A stretch of DNA of 64,000 nucleotides from JBCCQH01 sp039024435 (lineage in GTDB: Bacteria > Bacteroidota > Bacteroidia > J057 > JADKCL01): positions 62,001 to 126,000 of the forward strand of contig JBCCQH010000005.1 in the NCBI GenBank assembly GCA_039024435.1, in the 5' to 3' direction. The position numbers and the translations under genes are program-made. Shown piece by piece: positions 26,391 to 36,100 of the stretch (the first letter of the stretch is position 1; every line of letters begins with the position of its first letter). The notes below the pieces were generated by a model. That model was given only the letters and a program-made list of their open reading frames with translations. It made no database searches and was not told the DNA's origin.

Positions 26391-26423
26391 TCTCCCGCCT
26401 GTGGGAAATTCGTAATTTGCAGC

Positions 26424-27521
26424 GTGTTACTGTTCGCAGCATCCGCGTTGAGTTTGTTGCCCCTGGCATTCTTGGTGATGGGGCAATGGAGATTTGCCCG
26501 GCGGCGAGACCGGGGAGCCAACCCGGTTGCATGCCCCCCCCTCTCAGTGGTAATTGCCGCAAAGGATGAAGCCCACAATCTTCCGGCGCTGCTCGATGCA
26601 CTCCGGGACCAGGACTATCCCGCACCCTACGAGGTGATTCTGGTACTGGACCGCTGTCGCGACGATTCGGAAGTCATCGCTAGGGCCCGCCCCGATGGCC
26701 ACCTGCGTGTACACACGATTTATGAACTGCCCGCTGGCTGGACGGGCAAAAAGTGGGCCCTCGAACAGGGCATTCAAGCAGCAAAATACCCCCACCTGGC
26801 CTTTACCGACGCCGATTGCCTTCCGGAAACATCCTGGCTACACGGCTTGGGCAAACAATTTGCTCGGGGCTACGAAGTCGTCCTGGGACTCGGACTCTAC
26901 CGCCGCCGAATCCACTTGCTGAATTACTTGGTCCAGTATGAGACCCATCTCACTGCGCTGACCTACCTGGGGTTGGCGTCCTGGGGCTATCCCTACATGG
27001 GCGTGGGCCGCAACCTCGGCTACACCCGAGAATTTTACCAGCGGGCCGGCGGCATGACCCCCATTGCGGACCGGTTATCCGGGGATGACGACCTGCTGAT
27101 TGACCGCCACGCCCGTACCGCGCGTACGGGCTGGATGACTGAACCGGGTACCCGCACCTGGTCGGAAGCACCGCCGGATTGGAAAAGCTGGTGGCACCAG
27201 AAAATCAGGCACTTGAGTGCCGGAACCAGCTACCAGGTCCCAACCCAATTAATTTTGTTTGCCCTCAACGCCGCACTAGGAATATTTTACTTATCTTTAG
27301 GCATTGTTCTTTGTAGTAAATGGCCGCTGGAAGCGGAATTGTGGGGATTAATCATCCTGCGTTACGGTACGGGAAGTTGGCTTTTGACCCGAGGTTATCG
27401 GTTCAAATTGCCCCGGCAGATCGCACTTCTGATCCCGCTGTTAGAGGTAATGTACCTGCTGTATCTTTTGATTCTGGTCCCGGCGAGCCTGATACTCAAA
27501 CCTAAATGGAGAGGAAAATAA
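26424..27521 (+). CDS. Family 2 glycosyltransferase, membrane-bound
   Basis: About 365 aa. A first membrane segment is followed by a GT-A domain with LSVVIAAKDEAHNLPALL, the metal-binding TDADCLPETSW and the acceptor-side SGDDDLLI, then three C-terminal membrane helices. Processive-type relatives build polysaccharides or glycolipids from nucleotide sugars. The GTG at 26424 is chosen because it leaves the TTGGAAAT repeats non-coding; a TTG at 26361 would read through them. The sigma factor gene begins 5 bp after its stop. Confidence 0.85.
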   Translation: MLLFAASALSLLPLAFLVMGQWRFARRRDRGANPVACPPLSVVIAAKDEAHNLPALLDALRDQDYPAPYEVILVLDRCRDDSEVIARARPDGHLRVHTIYELPAGWTGKKWALEQGIQAAKYPHLAFTDADCLPETSWLHGLGKQFARGYEVVLGLGLYRRRIHLLNYLVQYETHLTALTYLGLASWGYPYMGVGRNLGYTREFYQRAGGMTPIADRLSGDDDLLIDRHARTARTGWMTEPGTRTWSEAPPDWKSWWHQKIRHLSAGTSYQVPTQLILFALNAALGIFYLSLGIVLCSKWPLEAELWGLIILRYGTGSWLLTRGYRFKLPRQIALLIPLLEVMYLLYLLILVPASLILKPKWRGK

Positions 27522-27525
27522 TCTG

Positions 27526-28122
27526 ATGGGAGAAGCTTCCAAAAATACCCTGGACGACTTGGAACTCGTCAAACGGGCGAAGAAAAACGATCCCAAAGCG
27601 TACGAAAAGCTGTTGTCGAAGTACCGCAAGTCGGTCTACTACATGCTGCTAAAGATGGTCAACAATTCCGATGACGCGGAAGACTTGACCCAAGAAGCCT
27701 TTGCCAAAGCTTTCAATTCCCTCCACAAGTTTGATTCGAAATACGCCTTCTCCACCTGGCTATTTCGCATCGCCACCAACAATTGCATCGATTTTATCCG
27801 GAAAAAGCGCATCCAAACCGTCTCCATCGACAATCCGTACGAAAACGACGATGGCGACTCGATGACCTTTGACATTCGGGATCCCAACCTGAATCCCAAT
27901 GAGGTTATGCTGAAAAAGCAGCGCAAAGAATACCTCAAAATGGCCGTTTCCAATCTGCCGGCCAAGTACAAGCGCTTAGTGGAGCTCCGCTATTTTCAGG
28001 AATTGTCCTACGAAGAAGTGGCCAAAGAATTGGAATTGCCCCTCGGTACGGTCAAAGCCCAGCTTTTCCGCGCCCGGGAATTGCTCTCTCAGGAACTAAA
28101 GCACATGCAAGACAAGATGTAA
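27526..28122 (+). CDS. ECF-type RNA polymerase sigma-70 factor
   Basis: 198 aa. Region 2 includes DAEDLTQEAFAKAFNSLHKF and FSTWLFRIATNNCIDFIRKK; region 4 includes LPAKYKRLVELRYFQELSYEE with VAKELELPLGTVKAQLFRAR as the helix-turn-helix. The linker has an acidic insertion (about residues 105-125). No anti-sigma factor gene follows, and its gene is joined to a glycosyltransferase, so its regulation is unclear. This arrangement could let envelope glycan synthesis and stress transcription be co-expressed (inference). Confidence 0.93.
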   Translation: MGEASKNTLDDLELVKRAKKNDPKAYEKLLSKYRKSVYYMLLKMVNNSDDAEDLTQEAFAKAFNSLHKFDSKYAFSTWLFRIATNNCIDFIRKKRIQTVSIDNPYENDDGDSMTFDIRDPNLNPNEVMLKKQRKEYLKMAVSNLPAKYKRLVELRYFQELSYEEVAKELELPLGTVKAQLFRARELLSQELKHMQDKM

Positions 28123-28490
28123 TCGGGCTGATCCAAGCCGCTGCATTGTACTCCCCCATTCATCCTCTGCTGCGCTAAGCTGCGCCATCCCAATCAGCCG
28201 TACGGTTCCAAATAGAATGCCGGTCACGGATAGTGATCCGATTAAAAATTGTGATCGCAACGGTATTCCATGGACTGCCGCTGTGACCCGAGTAACCCGG
28301 GTGCAATCTGCTTCCGCTAGGAGGCTATCTTTTCTTCCCAGACGCGCGGAAGTTTCCCAAGTTGGCGCAACCCATCTCCCGGAAAAAGATCCGGTAGCAA
28401 AATCGCAGAATTAAATTTAAACCGCCGCTCAATGTTGTCCACGCCCTCATCAATAATTTGTATCTTGCGGCCTACCCTGACATACACGAC
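28123..28490. other. Intergenic region with a MITE remnant
   Basis: 368 bp between the sigma factor gene and a membrane protein gene. Only the repeat fragment at 28378-28426 is recognisable; the rest holds no supported gene. Confidence 0.5.
28378..28426. repeat. MITE-like element, copy 3, right-end fragment
   Basis: AGCAAAATCGCAGAATTAAA and the terminal TTTAAACCGCC match the right end of copy 1, and the perfect end GGCGGTTTAAA (reverse complement) mirrors the left end of that copy. The left half is absent or too decayed to recognise. Confidence 0.7.
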
Positions 28491-28985
28491 ATGATCACCA
28501 TCGCTCCGCCGCAGGAAGAGGTCATCGGCCTGACCGACGAAGACCGCAAACTGCTGAAAACGAAAATCGCCGCCTTTCGCAGGGTCGCCATTTATCTCCG
28601 CCTGATCGCTGCTGCACTCCTCGGCCTGATCACCTGGCTGGTCGATGAATTCCTGGAAATCACCGACATGTATTACTTGTTCTTGTTCAGCTACGGGGTA
28701 CTCTACCTCCTCACCGAATGGGCCTTTTTCAAATTTTTCCGGGATCTAAAACGCGAAATCGCGCAAGACAAAAAAGTGGTTTGGCGCGGCACCCTCACCA
28801 AACGCTTCCGCCGCCGACCCGGTCCCGTCGACGGTGAAGGCCCACGGGGATACATCTGGAAGGTAAGCGGCCGCGAATTCGTCCTGCAAAAAAATGAGTT
28901 CCCGACCGCCCAGACAGGTGCCTCCGTCGTGGTGGAACAACTGCCCCAGTCAAAAATCATCCTCCGGGCGCAGCCACTTACATAA
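28491..28985 (+). CDS. Membrane protein with two transmembrane segments, unknown function
   Basis: 164 aa from the ATG at 28491. A cytoplasmic N-terminus is followed by two close membrane helices (about residues 35-52 and 58-78) and a soluble C-terminal part with a beta-rich look (YIWKVSGREFVLQ, GASVVVEQLPQSKIIL). No family recognised. Overlaps the convergent lipoprotein gene by 8 bp. Confidence 0.65.
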   Translation: MITIAPPQEEVIGLTDEDRKLLKTKIAAFRRVAIYLRLIAAALLGLITWLVDEFLEITDMYYLFLFSYGVLYLLTEWAFFKFFRDLKREIAQDKKVVWRGTLTKRFRRRPGPVDGEGPRGYIWKVSGREFVLQKNEFPTAQTGASVVVEQLPQSKIILRAQPLT

Positions 28986-29655
28986 GGACAATGCGCGTCA
29001 CCTTGCTGTCCTCGGGAATCTCCGATATGTCGTAATCAAACCGGTCCGGCTGGTAATAGTCGCCGAGTGGTACGTGGAAAATCATCCGCTTATTCGAATA
29101 GGGCACCACCAGTTCCATCACCCCATACTCGGGAAAAGGACTCGGGATGACCTCATTGAATACTGCGACGATATCCTTCACTCGGCTGCCCACTTTCAGT
29201 CCGCTGGGATGCGCATACTGGTCCGTTTCGATGCGGATGCGCCCGGTCAGGTGTGGATTTTCGAAGTCTTGCTCCAGGTATAACATCCCATCCGGGTAGG
29301 TGACCATCTTCACGAACCAGGCGACTGTGTCCAGTATGCCCCCTTCCGCTTCGCGAATTTCTTCAAACACCGTGTCTTTCACCATGGCCGCTTCGACGCT
29401 TGGCACGATATTGTTGTTCCATACCAATGAATCGCCCAACTTTAAAAAATCCATCCCGCCGATGCAGAACTGTCCACTGCCCAGCCCGGAGCATTCCTCC
29501 GCGGCACTTTGAATATTTTTCAGGGAGACTTCACCGGTTTCCTCCTCGGTCGTACCTTCTTTTTCCTTCGACGAACGCTTGCATCCGGTTACTGTGCCCA
29601 TCAGAATCGACACGGCGATGAGGGCGAAAGCGATTTTACTCAAGTGCTGTTTCAT
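28978..29655 (-). CDS. Lipoprotein of unknown function
   Basis: 225 aa from the ATG at 29655 (another ATG four codons upstream is possible). Signal peptide with lipobox MGTVTGC, then a Glu/Thr/Lys-rich linker of about 20 residues and a globular domain with GLGSGQFCIGGMDFLKLGD. The form is that of a periplasmic-facing lipoprotein with a flexible tether. No enzyme motif. Convergent with and overlapping the membrane protein gene. Confidence 0.65.
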   Translation of the reverse strand: MKQHLSKIAFALIAVSILMGTVTGCKRSSKEKEGTTEEETGEVSLKNIQSAAEECSGLGSGQFCIGGMDFLKLGDSLVWNNNIVPSVEAAMVKDTVFEEIREAEGGILDTVAWFVKMVTYPDGMLYLEQDFENPHLTGRIRIETDQYAHPSGLKVGSRVKDIVAVFNEVIPSPFPEYGVMELVVPYSNKRMIFHVPLGDYYQPDRFDYDISEIPEDSKVTRIVLM

Positions 29656-29864
29656 TGTCCTATCCATTTGTCCGCATAATGCGCTACCCCTACAAAGTTA
29701 CATCCCCCAAAGCGCGGGCGCAAAAATTCTCCCGAATGTCAATTCAACAACACACCCGGAAAAAATCACCGCCATGCATCTACCCGAAAGAACATTCGGG
29801 GAAAAAATAGTTACCTTATCAGAAGTGTTTTTGCTTCGCAATACAAAGAACATTCGTTGATCCC

Positions 29865-31739
29865 ATGAAAAAAAGCGCACTTTCATTGAGTACCCTGGTG
29901 GCCTTGCTGCTCGGGGTTATCTTGTTCCTGCCCGGGACCCTTACTGCACAGCAAGCGGTCCAGCAATCCGATGATATCCGGACCTATCCTCCCATCGAAA
30001 TTCCCAAAGCCGGCGTCGTCGTTTTGGGTGAGCAAACGGAAGATTGGAATCCGTTTCTGAAAACCGTCCAAAAAGTGCATCGCCCCGGGATGAGTGCCCG
30101 CAAGGACGATTACCTGCGCCGCAAGGCCATCGCCAATGCCGAACGAGACGCCGTTCAGGGCCGAGGGGCCAGCGCCAAAACCAGCGCCACCGGGCCTGCT
30201 CCCGCCCAAGGCGTCAATTTTGTCGGGAACAACCACAACGCCGACCCCGCCGACAACGCCCTCTCCATCGGCGCCGACGGCCGCATGATCAGCACCACCA
30301 ACACGCTGGTCAATGTCTACGACTCCACCGGGTCACTGCTGACCACTTCCAGTTTGTTCAACTTCGCCCAGGGGGTCAACATCAGCTTTTTTACCTTCGA
30401 TCCGGTGACGGTTTACGATCCCGTAGAAGACCGCTTCGTCGTCGTCTTCCTCTCCGGCAGCAACTCAAACTCGAGCCAAATCGTCGTGGCGTTCTCCCAG
30501 ACGAACAACCCCGCCGGGTCCTGGAACGTCTACACGATCCCCGGCCCCACGGTGAACTCTGACGAGTGGATTGACTACCCGCAGATCGGCCTCTCCACCG
30601 ACGAATTGTTCATCAGCGGTAACCGCGCTTCCGATGGCTCCTCGAACATCGACCGAGGCAGCGTCATCTTCCAAGTCGACAAAAGCGACGGATATTCCGG
30701 AGCCTCCACCCTCACCACAGCTTTCCACGCCGTTGATGGGCGCGCTTCCCTGCACCCGGTAGAAGGTGGGCTCAACCTCTACGGCCCGCAGTTCTACTTC
30801 CTCCACACGAACACCAACAATGCCATCGATATCTTCCGGATCTCGAATACCATCGCCAACAATGGCGTCCTGGACAACCCGGTGGTCCTCCCGCTGAACC
30901 TCAACTACCCCTTCCCGCCCAACGCGGACCAAGCAGGCAGCAATACCGACCTCGAAACGAATGATGTCCGTGTCCAGTCCTCCTACCTGGAAAATAGCCG
31001 CATCGAATTCGTCATGAACTCGGGCGACAATGGCATCCCGGCGATCTACCACGGAACGATCCAGGTCAATCCCATCCTGCTGTCGTTCTCCGCAGCCACC
31101 GGCCAGATGATCTCCTTCCCAGACTACCACATCTCGTTTGGCGCCATCGCCTATGCCGGTTCTCAAGCGACCAGCGGGGAAAACCGCAGCTTTATTTCCT
31201 TCAACTACGCCGGTCCGACCCACCGCCCCGGACACGCCGCCGTCTACGTCGACGAGACCGGTTTCAGCAACATCGGCATCTTGCGCACCGGCATCAATCC
31301 GATCACCGGTCCGGGCGTCCAGCGCTGGGGCGATTACAGCGACGCCCAGGAACGTCCCGGTCGCCCAGGAGAAGTTTGGGTCTCCGGTACCTTTGGCAAC
31401 CAAAGCTCGGTCCAGCGGACCTACATATCGCAGTTGTTTGAGCCGGTTCCCGTCTCGGTAGAACAGCCCGAACCGGTCGCCGCCGAACTGACCGCTTTCC
31501 CGAGCCCAGCCCACCAGCGCGTCGTGTTTGAGTTCCCGGTGGAATGGGAAGGGGAATACGAACTGGTCATCCGCAGCCTCCAAGGTAATATCGTCAAGCG
31601 CCTCGTGAAAAATTACTTGCCGCAGGGCGAAGCGCGCCTCGCTTTTGATGCAACTTACCTCGCTTCCGGCACCTACATCGCCAGTGTGGAGAATGGTCAG
31701 GAACGCCTCTTCAGCAAGCAGTTCGCAGTGCAGCACTAA
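29865..31739 (+). CDS. Secreted T9SS cargo protein, unknown function
   Basis: 624 aa. Signal peptide (residues 1-28, cut near LTAQQ). The central 450 residues look like a beta-propeller or sialidase-like fold (DPVTVYDPVEDRFVVVF, SWNVYTIPGP, IDYPQIGLSTDELFISGN) but without Asp-box repeats I can count on. The last 80 residues are a T9SS type A sorting domain (AFPSPAHQRVVFEFP, SGTYIASVENG), so it should be exported and cleaved or anchored. A weak terminator follows its stop. Confidence 0.78.
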   Translation: MKKSALSLSTLVALLLGVILFLPGTLTAQQAVQQSDDIRTYPPIEIPKAGVVVLGEQTEDWNPFLKTVQKVHRPGMSARKDDYLRRKAIANAERDAVQGRGASAKTSATGPAPAQGVNFVGNNHNADPADNALSIGADGRMISTTNTLVNVYDSTGSLLTTSSLFNFAQGVNISFFTFDPVTVYDPVEDRFVVVFLSGSNSNSSQIVVAFSQTNNPAGSWNVYTIPGPTVNSDEWIDYPQIGLSTDELFISGNRASDGSSNIDRGSVIFQVDKSDGYSGASTLTTAFHAVDGRASLHPVEGGLNLYGPQFYFLHTNTNNAIDIFRISNTIANNGVLDNPVVLPLNLNYPFPPNADQAGSNTDLETNDVRVQSSYLENSRIEFVMNSGDNGIPAIYHGTIQVNPILLSFSAATGQMISFPDYHISFGAIAYAGSQATSGENRSFISFNYAGPTHRPGHAAVYVDETGFSNIGILRTGINPITGPGVQRWGDYSDAQERPGRPGEVWVSGTFGNQSSVQRTYISQLFEPVPVSVEQPEPVAAELTAFPSPAHQRVVFEFPVEWEGEYELVIRSLQGNIVKRLVKNYLPQGEARLAFDATYLASGTYIASVENGQERLFSKQFAVQH

Positions 31740-31745
31740 CTCGAC

Positions 31746-31775
31746 TTCCGGCGCATTGCTTGCCGGAATACGATT
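31746..31775 (+). terminator. Weak intrinsic terminator after the T9SS cargo gene
   Basis: Stem TTCCGGC (31746-31752) with GCCGGAA (31762-31768), 9-nt loop, followed by TACGATTTT. It overlaps the proposed mtaB promoter. Confidence 0.5.
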
Positions 31776-31786
31776 TTGTATTTTTG
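31756..31786 (+). promoter_or_regulatory. Bacteroidota-type promoter of mtaB
   Basis: TTG at 31756-31758, a 20-bp spacer and TATTTTTG at 31779-31786 fit the TTG-N17-23-TAnnTTTG consensus. It implies a leader of about 80 nt before the ATG at 31875. Confidence 0.55.
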
Positions 31787-31792
31787 CAAGGT

Positions 31793-31838
31793 GATTTCCT
31801 TGTCGTCACCGGAGATTTCCCGAGACGATGAGGAAATC
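31793..31838 (+). promoter_or_regulatory. Stem-loop in the mtaB leader
   Basis: GATTTCCTTGTCGTC (31793-31807) pairs over 15 positions with GACGATGAGGAAATC (31824-31838), including two G-U pairs, around a 16-nt loop. It is followed by GCCGTTTTG. It lies within the expected mRNA leader and could be an attenuator or a stabilising structure. Confidence 0.5.
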
Positions 31839-31874
31839 GCCGTTTTGTAGACCGCGGCTTTCGCCGCCTTTACC

Positions 31875-33185
31875 ATGAAAAAAGTAGGCCTTTATACCTT
31901 AGGTTGCAAACTCAACTTTTCGGAAACCTCCGCCATCGGACGGCAGTTTTCCGGCGAAGGTTACGACCGGGTGCCCTTCCACGAAGCGGCGGATGTCTAC
32001 GTGATCAATACCTGCTCGGTCACGGACAATGCGGATAAAAAATGCCGCAAGGTGGTCAAGCAAGCCCTCAAGAACAATCCGGAGGCGTACATTGTGGTCG
32101 TGGGGTGCTACGCCCAGCTCAAACCGCAGGAAATCGCCGGGATTCCCGGGGTCGATCTCGTCCTCGGCGCGGCGGAAAAATTCCGCATGTTTGAGGTCGT
32201 AGACGAGTTTGTCAAGGAACAGGAGGGCCGCGTCGTCGCCGGTGAAATCAAAGTGGTCAATGAGTTTGTGCCCGCCTTTTCCCAGGGCGAACGCACCCGC
32301 TCTTTTCTCAAGATCCAAGACGGTTGCGACTACAAGTGCTCGTTTTGTACGATCCCGCTGGCCCGGGGCAAAAGCCGCTCTGACAATATGGACCGCATCC
32401 AGGCCAATGCCGAACGCCTCGTCGCCGAAGGCACCCGCGAGATTGTGCTCACCGGGGTGAACATCGGCGATTACGGCAAAGATCAACCCGGTAAGTTCAT
32501 CGATGTCGTCCGCATGTTGGATGAGGTCGAGGGCATTGACCGGATCCGCATCTCTTCCATCGAGCCGAATCTGCTGACCGACGAGATCATCGACTTTGTG
32601 GCGGGTTCGCGGCGCTTCATGCCGCATTTTCACATTCCACTGCAAAGCGGGAACAACGAGTTGCTGGCCCGGATGCGCCGCCGCTACCGTCGGGAACTGT
32701 ACGCCGACCGGGTGGCCCACATCAAGCGTGCCATGCCGCACGCTTGCATTGGGGTAGACATCATCGTCGGGTTTCCCGGAGAAACCGAAGCCCACTTCCT
32801 CGACACCTACGAATTCCTCAACCGGCTGGATGTGTCGTATTTTCACGTGTTTACCTATTCGGAGCGCGCCAATACCCACGCCCTCAAGCTGCCCGATCCG
32901 GTGCCCAAGCACCTCCGCTCCGAGCGCAGCAAGATGCTCCGCATCCTATCGGAAAAGAAGCGCCGGGCCTTCTATGCGCCATACGTCGGGCAGACCCGCC
33001 CGGTCCTGTTCGAAGAGGAGATCCACAACGGACAGTTGAACGGATTTACCGACAACTACATCAAGGTCGTCAGTCCTTACGATCCGCTGCTGGTCAATGA
33101 AATCCGCGCCTGCCATTTGGCCGAATTCGACGACGCTGGCCGGGTCAAGGTCGAAATCGACGAGGTACCGGTCCGCCACCATTGA
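31875..33185 (+). CDS. mtaB: tRNA t6A37 methylthiotransferase MtaB
   Basis: 436-aa radical SAM enzyme that adds a methylthio group to t6A37 of tRNAs reading ANN codons, giving ms2t6A. The N-terminal MTTase domain holds one 4Fe-4S cluster through Cys11, Cys47 and Cys78; the radical SAM cluster is CDYKCSFC (Cys151, Cys155, Cys158). The start GLYTLGCKLNFSETS is typical of MtaB rather than MiaB or RimO. A TRAM-like C-terminus (GQTRPVLFEEEIHNGQ) follows. The S8 peptidase gene starts 8 bp after the stop, an unexpected partner. Confidence 0.94.
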   Translation: MKKVGLYTLGCKLNFSETSAIGRQFSGEGYDRVPFHEAADVYVINTCSVTDNADKKCRKVVKQALKNNPEAYIVVVGCYAQLKPQEIAGIPGVDLVLGAAEKFRMFEVVDEFVKEQEGRVVAGEIKVVNEFVPAFSQGERTRSFLKIQDGCDYKCSFCTIPLARGKSRSDNMDRIQANAERLVAEGTREIVLTGVNIGDYGKDQPGKFIDVVRMLDEVEGIDRIRISSIEPNLLTDEIIDFVAGSRRFMPHFHIPLQSGNNELLARMRRRYRRELYADRVAHIKRAMPHACIGVDIIVGFPGETEAHFLDTYEFLNRLDVSYFHVFTYSERANTHALKLPDPVPKHLRSERSKMLRILSEKKRRAFYAPYVGQTRPVLFEEEIHNGQLNGFTDNYIKVVSPYDPLLVNEIRACHLAEFDDAGRVKVEIDEVPVRHH

Positions 33186-33193
33186 GTCCTTTT

Positions 33194-36100
33194 ATGACGA
33201 GAATCGCCGCCTTTCTCTGCCTTGTCCTGCTTGCTTGTGGCCTGAAAGCACAAGACCTGGAATTGAATGTTCGGGTGCGTCCTGGCACCGCCTCGGAAGC
33301 ATTCCTGCGGCAGGGAGCGCCCCATCAGCGGGTGGTGGGGGCTGAACACCTGCAGACCGTCGACCGCATCACCCCTCTCCGGACCCCGGGCAAGTCTCCC
33401 GCTCCCGAACTTGATGGTTGGTTTACCTTGCAAATCCCTGCGGGAAATGCCGCCGCACAGATTGCTGCGCTGAACGCTACCGGCGAATTTGCCTCCGTCG
33501 AAGAAAACCGCACCCGGCAGGTCCACGCCGCCATTCCCAACGATCCCGCCATCGAAGACCAGTGGTACCACGCCCGCATCCGCACCTTTGCGGCCTGGGA
33601 TACCACCCGCGGCGGAAACGTCGTCGTGGGCATATTGGACACGGGCCTCGACTACGAGCACCCCGAATTTGCGGGTAGGCTCGCGGTCAATCCCCTCGAA
33701 GACGCCAACGGCAACGGCACCTTCGAGCCCTGGCCGGATACCACTTTGATCGAGGGTGTGCCGGGAGATTTTGACCGGACGGATGGCGACGGCAACGGCT
33801 TTGTCGATGACGTGATTGGTTACGACTTTACCGACCAACCGCGGAGCCCCTTCGGCGGGGATTACCTGTTTGAAGATGCTGATCCGCTCGATGACAACGA
33901 TCACGGGACGCTGGTGGCCGGCATTTTGGCCGCGCGGGACGACAACAATTACGGTGGCGCGGGCGTCGCGCCCGATTGCCGGCTCAAAGTGCTGCGCTGC
34001 TTTGCCGCAAATGGCGGGGGCGAAGACGATGACATCGCCCGTTCCATCGTGTACGCCGCCGACAACGGGATCAAAATCCTCAATTTCAGCTTTGGCGACA
34101 TTTATCCCAGCCAAATGATGCACGCGGCCATCCGCTACGCCTACGCCCGGGGCGTGGTCATGGTGGCGAGTGCAGGCAATGGCACGGGGGACAATCTCCA
34201 CTACCCTTCCAGCTTCGACGAGGTGATCTCGGTGTCGGCGACAGCGCTGGGCTTTGACGGCGAGTCGGAGGTCTTGTGGCCGCTGAGCAGCTTTGGGCAT
34301 ACGGTGAGCCTGGCCGCTCCCGGCAGTGGCATTTACACCACGGTGGTCCGCGATAGCGCGCGGGAAGAGGATTTTGACTTTTTCAGTGGCACGAGCACTT
34401 CGGCGCCGATGGTGACCGGTGCAGTGGCGATGCTGTTTGCCCAGCGGGGCCCATGTTCCCCCCAGCAGATTCGCGGCATCCTTACTGCTTCCGCCGATGA
34501 TATCGGCACGACCGGTTGGGATCACTTTACCGGGGCGGGCCGCCTGAACATCGAGCGGGCCTTGCAGACCACGGGCGCTTCGAATGTCCAACTCATCGCG
34601 CCGATCAACGACGCCGGATCCGCCGCTGCCACGATCCCGGTGGTGGTCACCGCCCTCGACCCACAGTTTTCGGCGCTCCACTTGGAATATCAGCCCGGCA
34701 CCGCGGGCGAAGATGACTGGATTTCCCTCCTCACCGACTTTCCCACCCAGGCCCTCAACGACACCCTCACCGACTGGGACCTGAGCGCATTGCCCGAGGG
34801 CGAATACACCTTGCGCCTCCGCGTGGACAAGACCAATGGCAGCACCGCCGAAGACCGCATCCGCTTTGTGGTGGACCGCAGCCCCTCCACGGTTGCCCTG
34901 GCGGTCAATGATTTTGCCTGGGACAACAATGCCCTGAAGTACCTGATCGTGTACCGCGCCGAAGACCGCGCCCGCGTAGAACTCGTACTCCGCGAAACCA
35001 ATGGTCCCCGCGAGGTCCGCATCAACAATGACCGGCTCACCCGCAATGGTTTTTTCCTACTCGATCCCGATCTTGTCCGCGAGGGCGTCACCTACGAGTT
35101 TTTCTTAAATCTGATCAATGAATCGGGCTTGGCTTCCCGCTCAGATACAGTAGCCTTTACCGGACGGCAACAGTACCTCTCGCAAGCTGGCTACGATACC
35201 TTGGGCTACGATATCCCGATGGGGCATTACTTGCCGGGGGCCTACGATTTTGATCGGGATGGACTCCAGGAGGTCGTTATGAGCGAATACGACTCGCAGC
35301 TCGGCTTCGGGAAGCTGCGGTTTTACGAGTACAACGCCAATGAGTTCGTCGCCGCCGATTCATTGGAAATCCGCCCGATCCTCATCCCGAAAGACGTCGC
35401 GGATACCGATGGCGATGGCTTGCTCGAGTTGCTGGTGTCGGTCAATGACTCGCTCTACCTCGCCGAGCAGCCCACGGCGACTGCCTATCCCACCGCCCAA
35501 ACCTTTGCGAATGAAGGCAATGGCTTTTTCCCGGCCCGCTTCGCCGACACCGAGGGCAATGGGCGCATCGATATCCTGGCCAAGGACTTTGTCAACTACC
35601 ACGTGCTGCGCAATGACGGCAACGGGGGCTTTACCCCGGGAGACAGTCTGCCGGACGTGAGCGGGAACTATCTGGGTTCGGTGGCCCCAAGGGCCCTGGC
35701 GGGAGATTTCGATCAGGACGGCCGCCCGGAAGTGGTCTACGGGGATTTTGATGGGGATTTTCTGGTTTACGAATACGAGGACGCTGGCTTCGGAAATACC
35801 TTCATCGACTCTACGGATCTCACGAAATCCGGTCAGTACCTCGCGCAGGGCGATTTTGATGGGGATGGCCGCGAAGATATCTTCGTGGCGGTCCACAGCA
35901 GCCTCAACCGCAACGAAGAGGACTTCGAATACGAGTCGCCGTACTGGATGCTGCGGATTTTTTCCGGTTCCGCAGACAATGTCTACACGGTGCGCCTCCA
36001 GGAATACCTATTTGACATCGACACCGACGGTTTCAATGCGATCACTGCGGCCAACATTGATCAGGATCCGGAGCCGGAGTTGATCTTCACGACTTTTCCC

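Noticed and set aside
33077..34681. Long - strand open frame (534 codons) opposite the S8 peptidase gene
   Set aside because: No recognisable motif; the + strand reading carries an intact catalytic triad.
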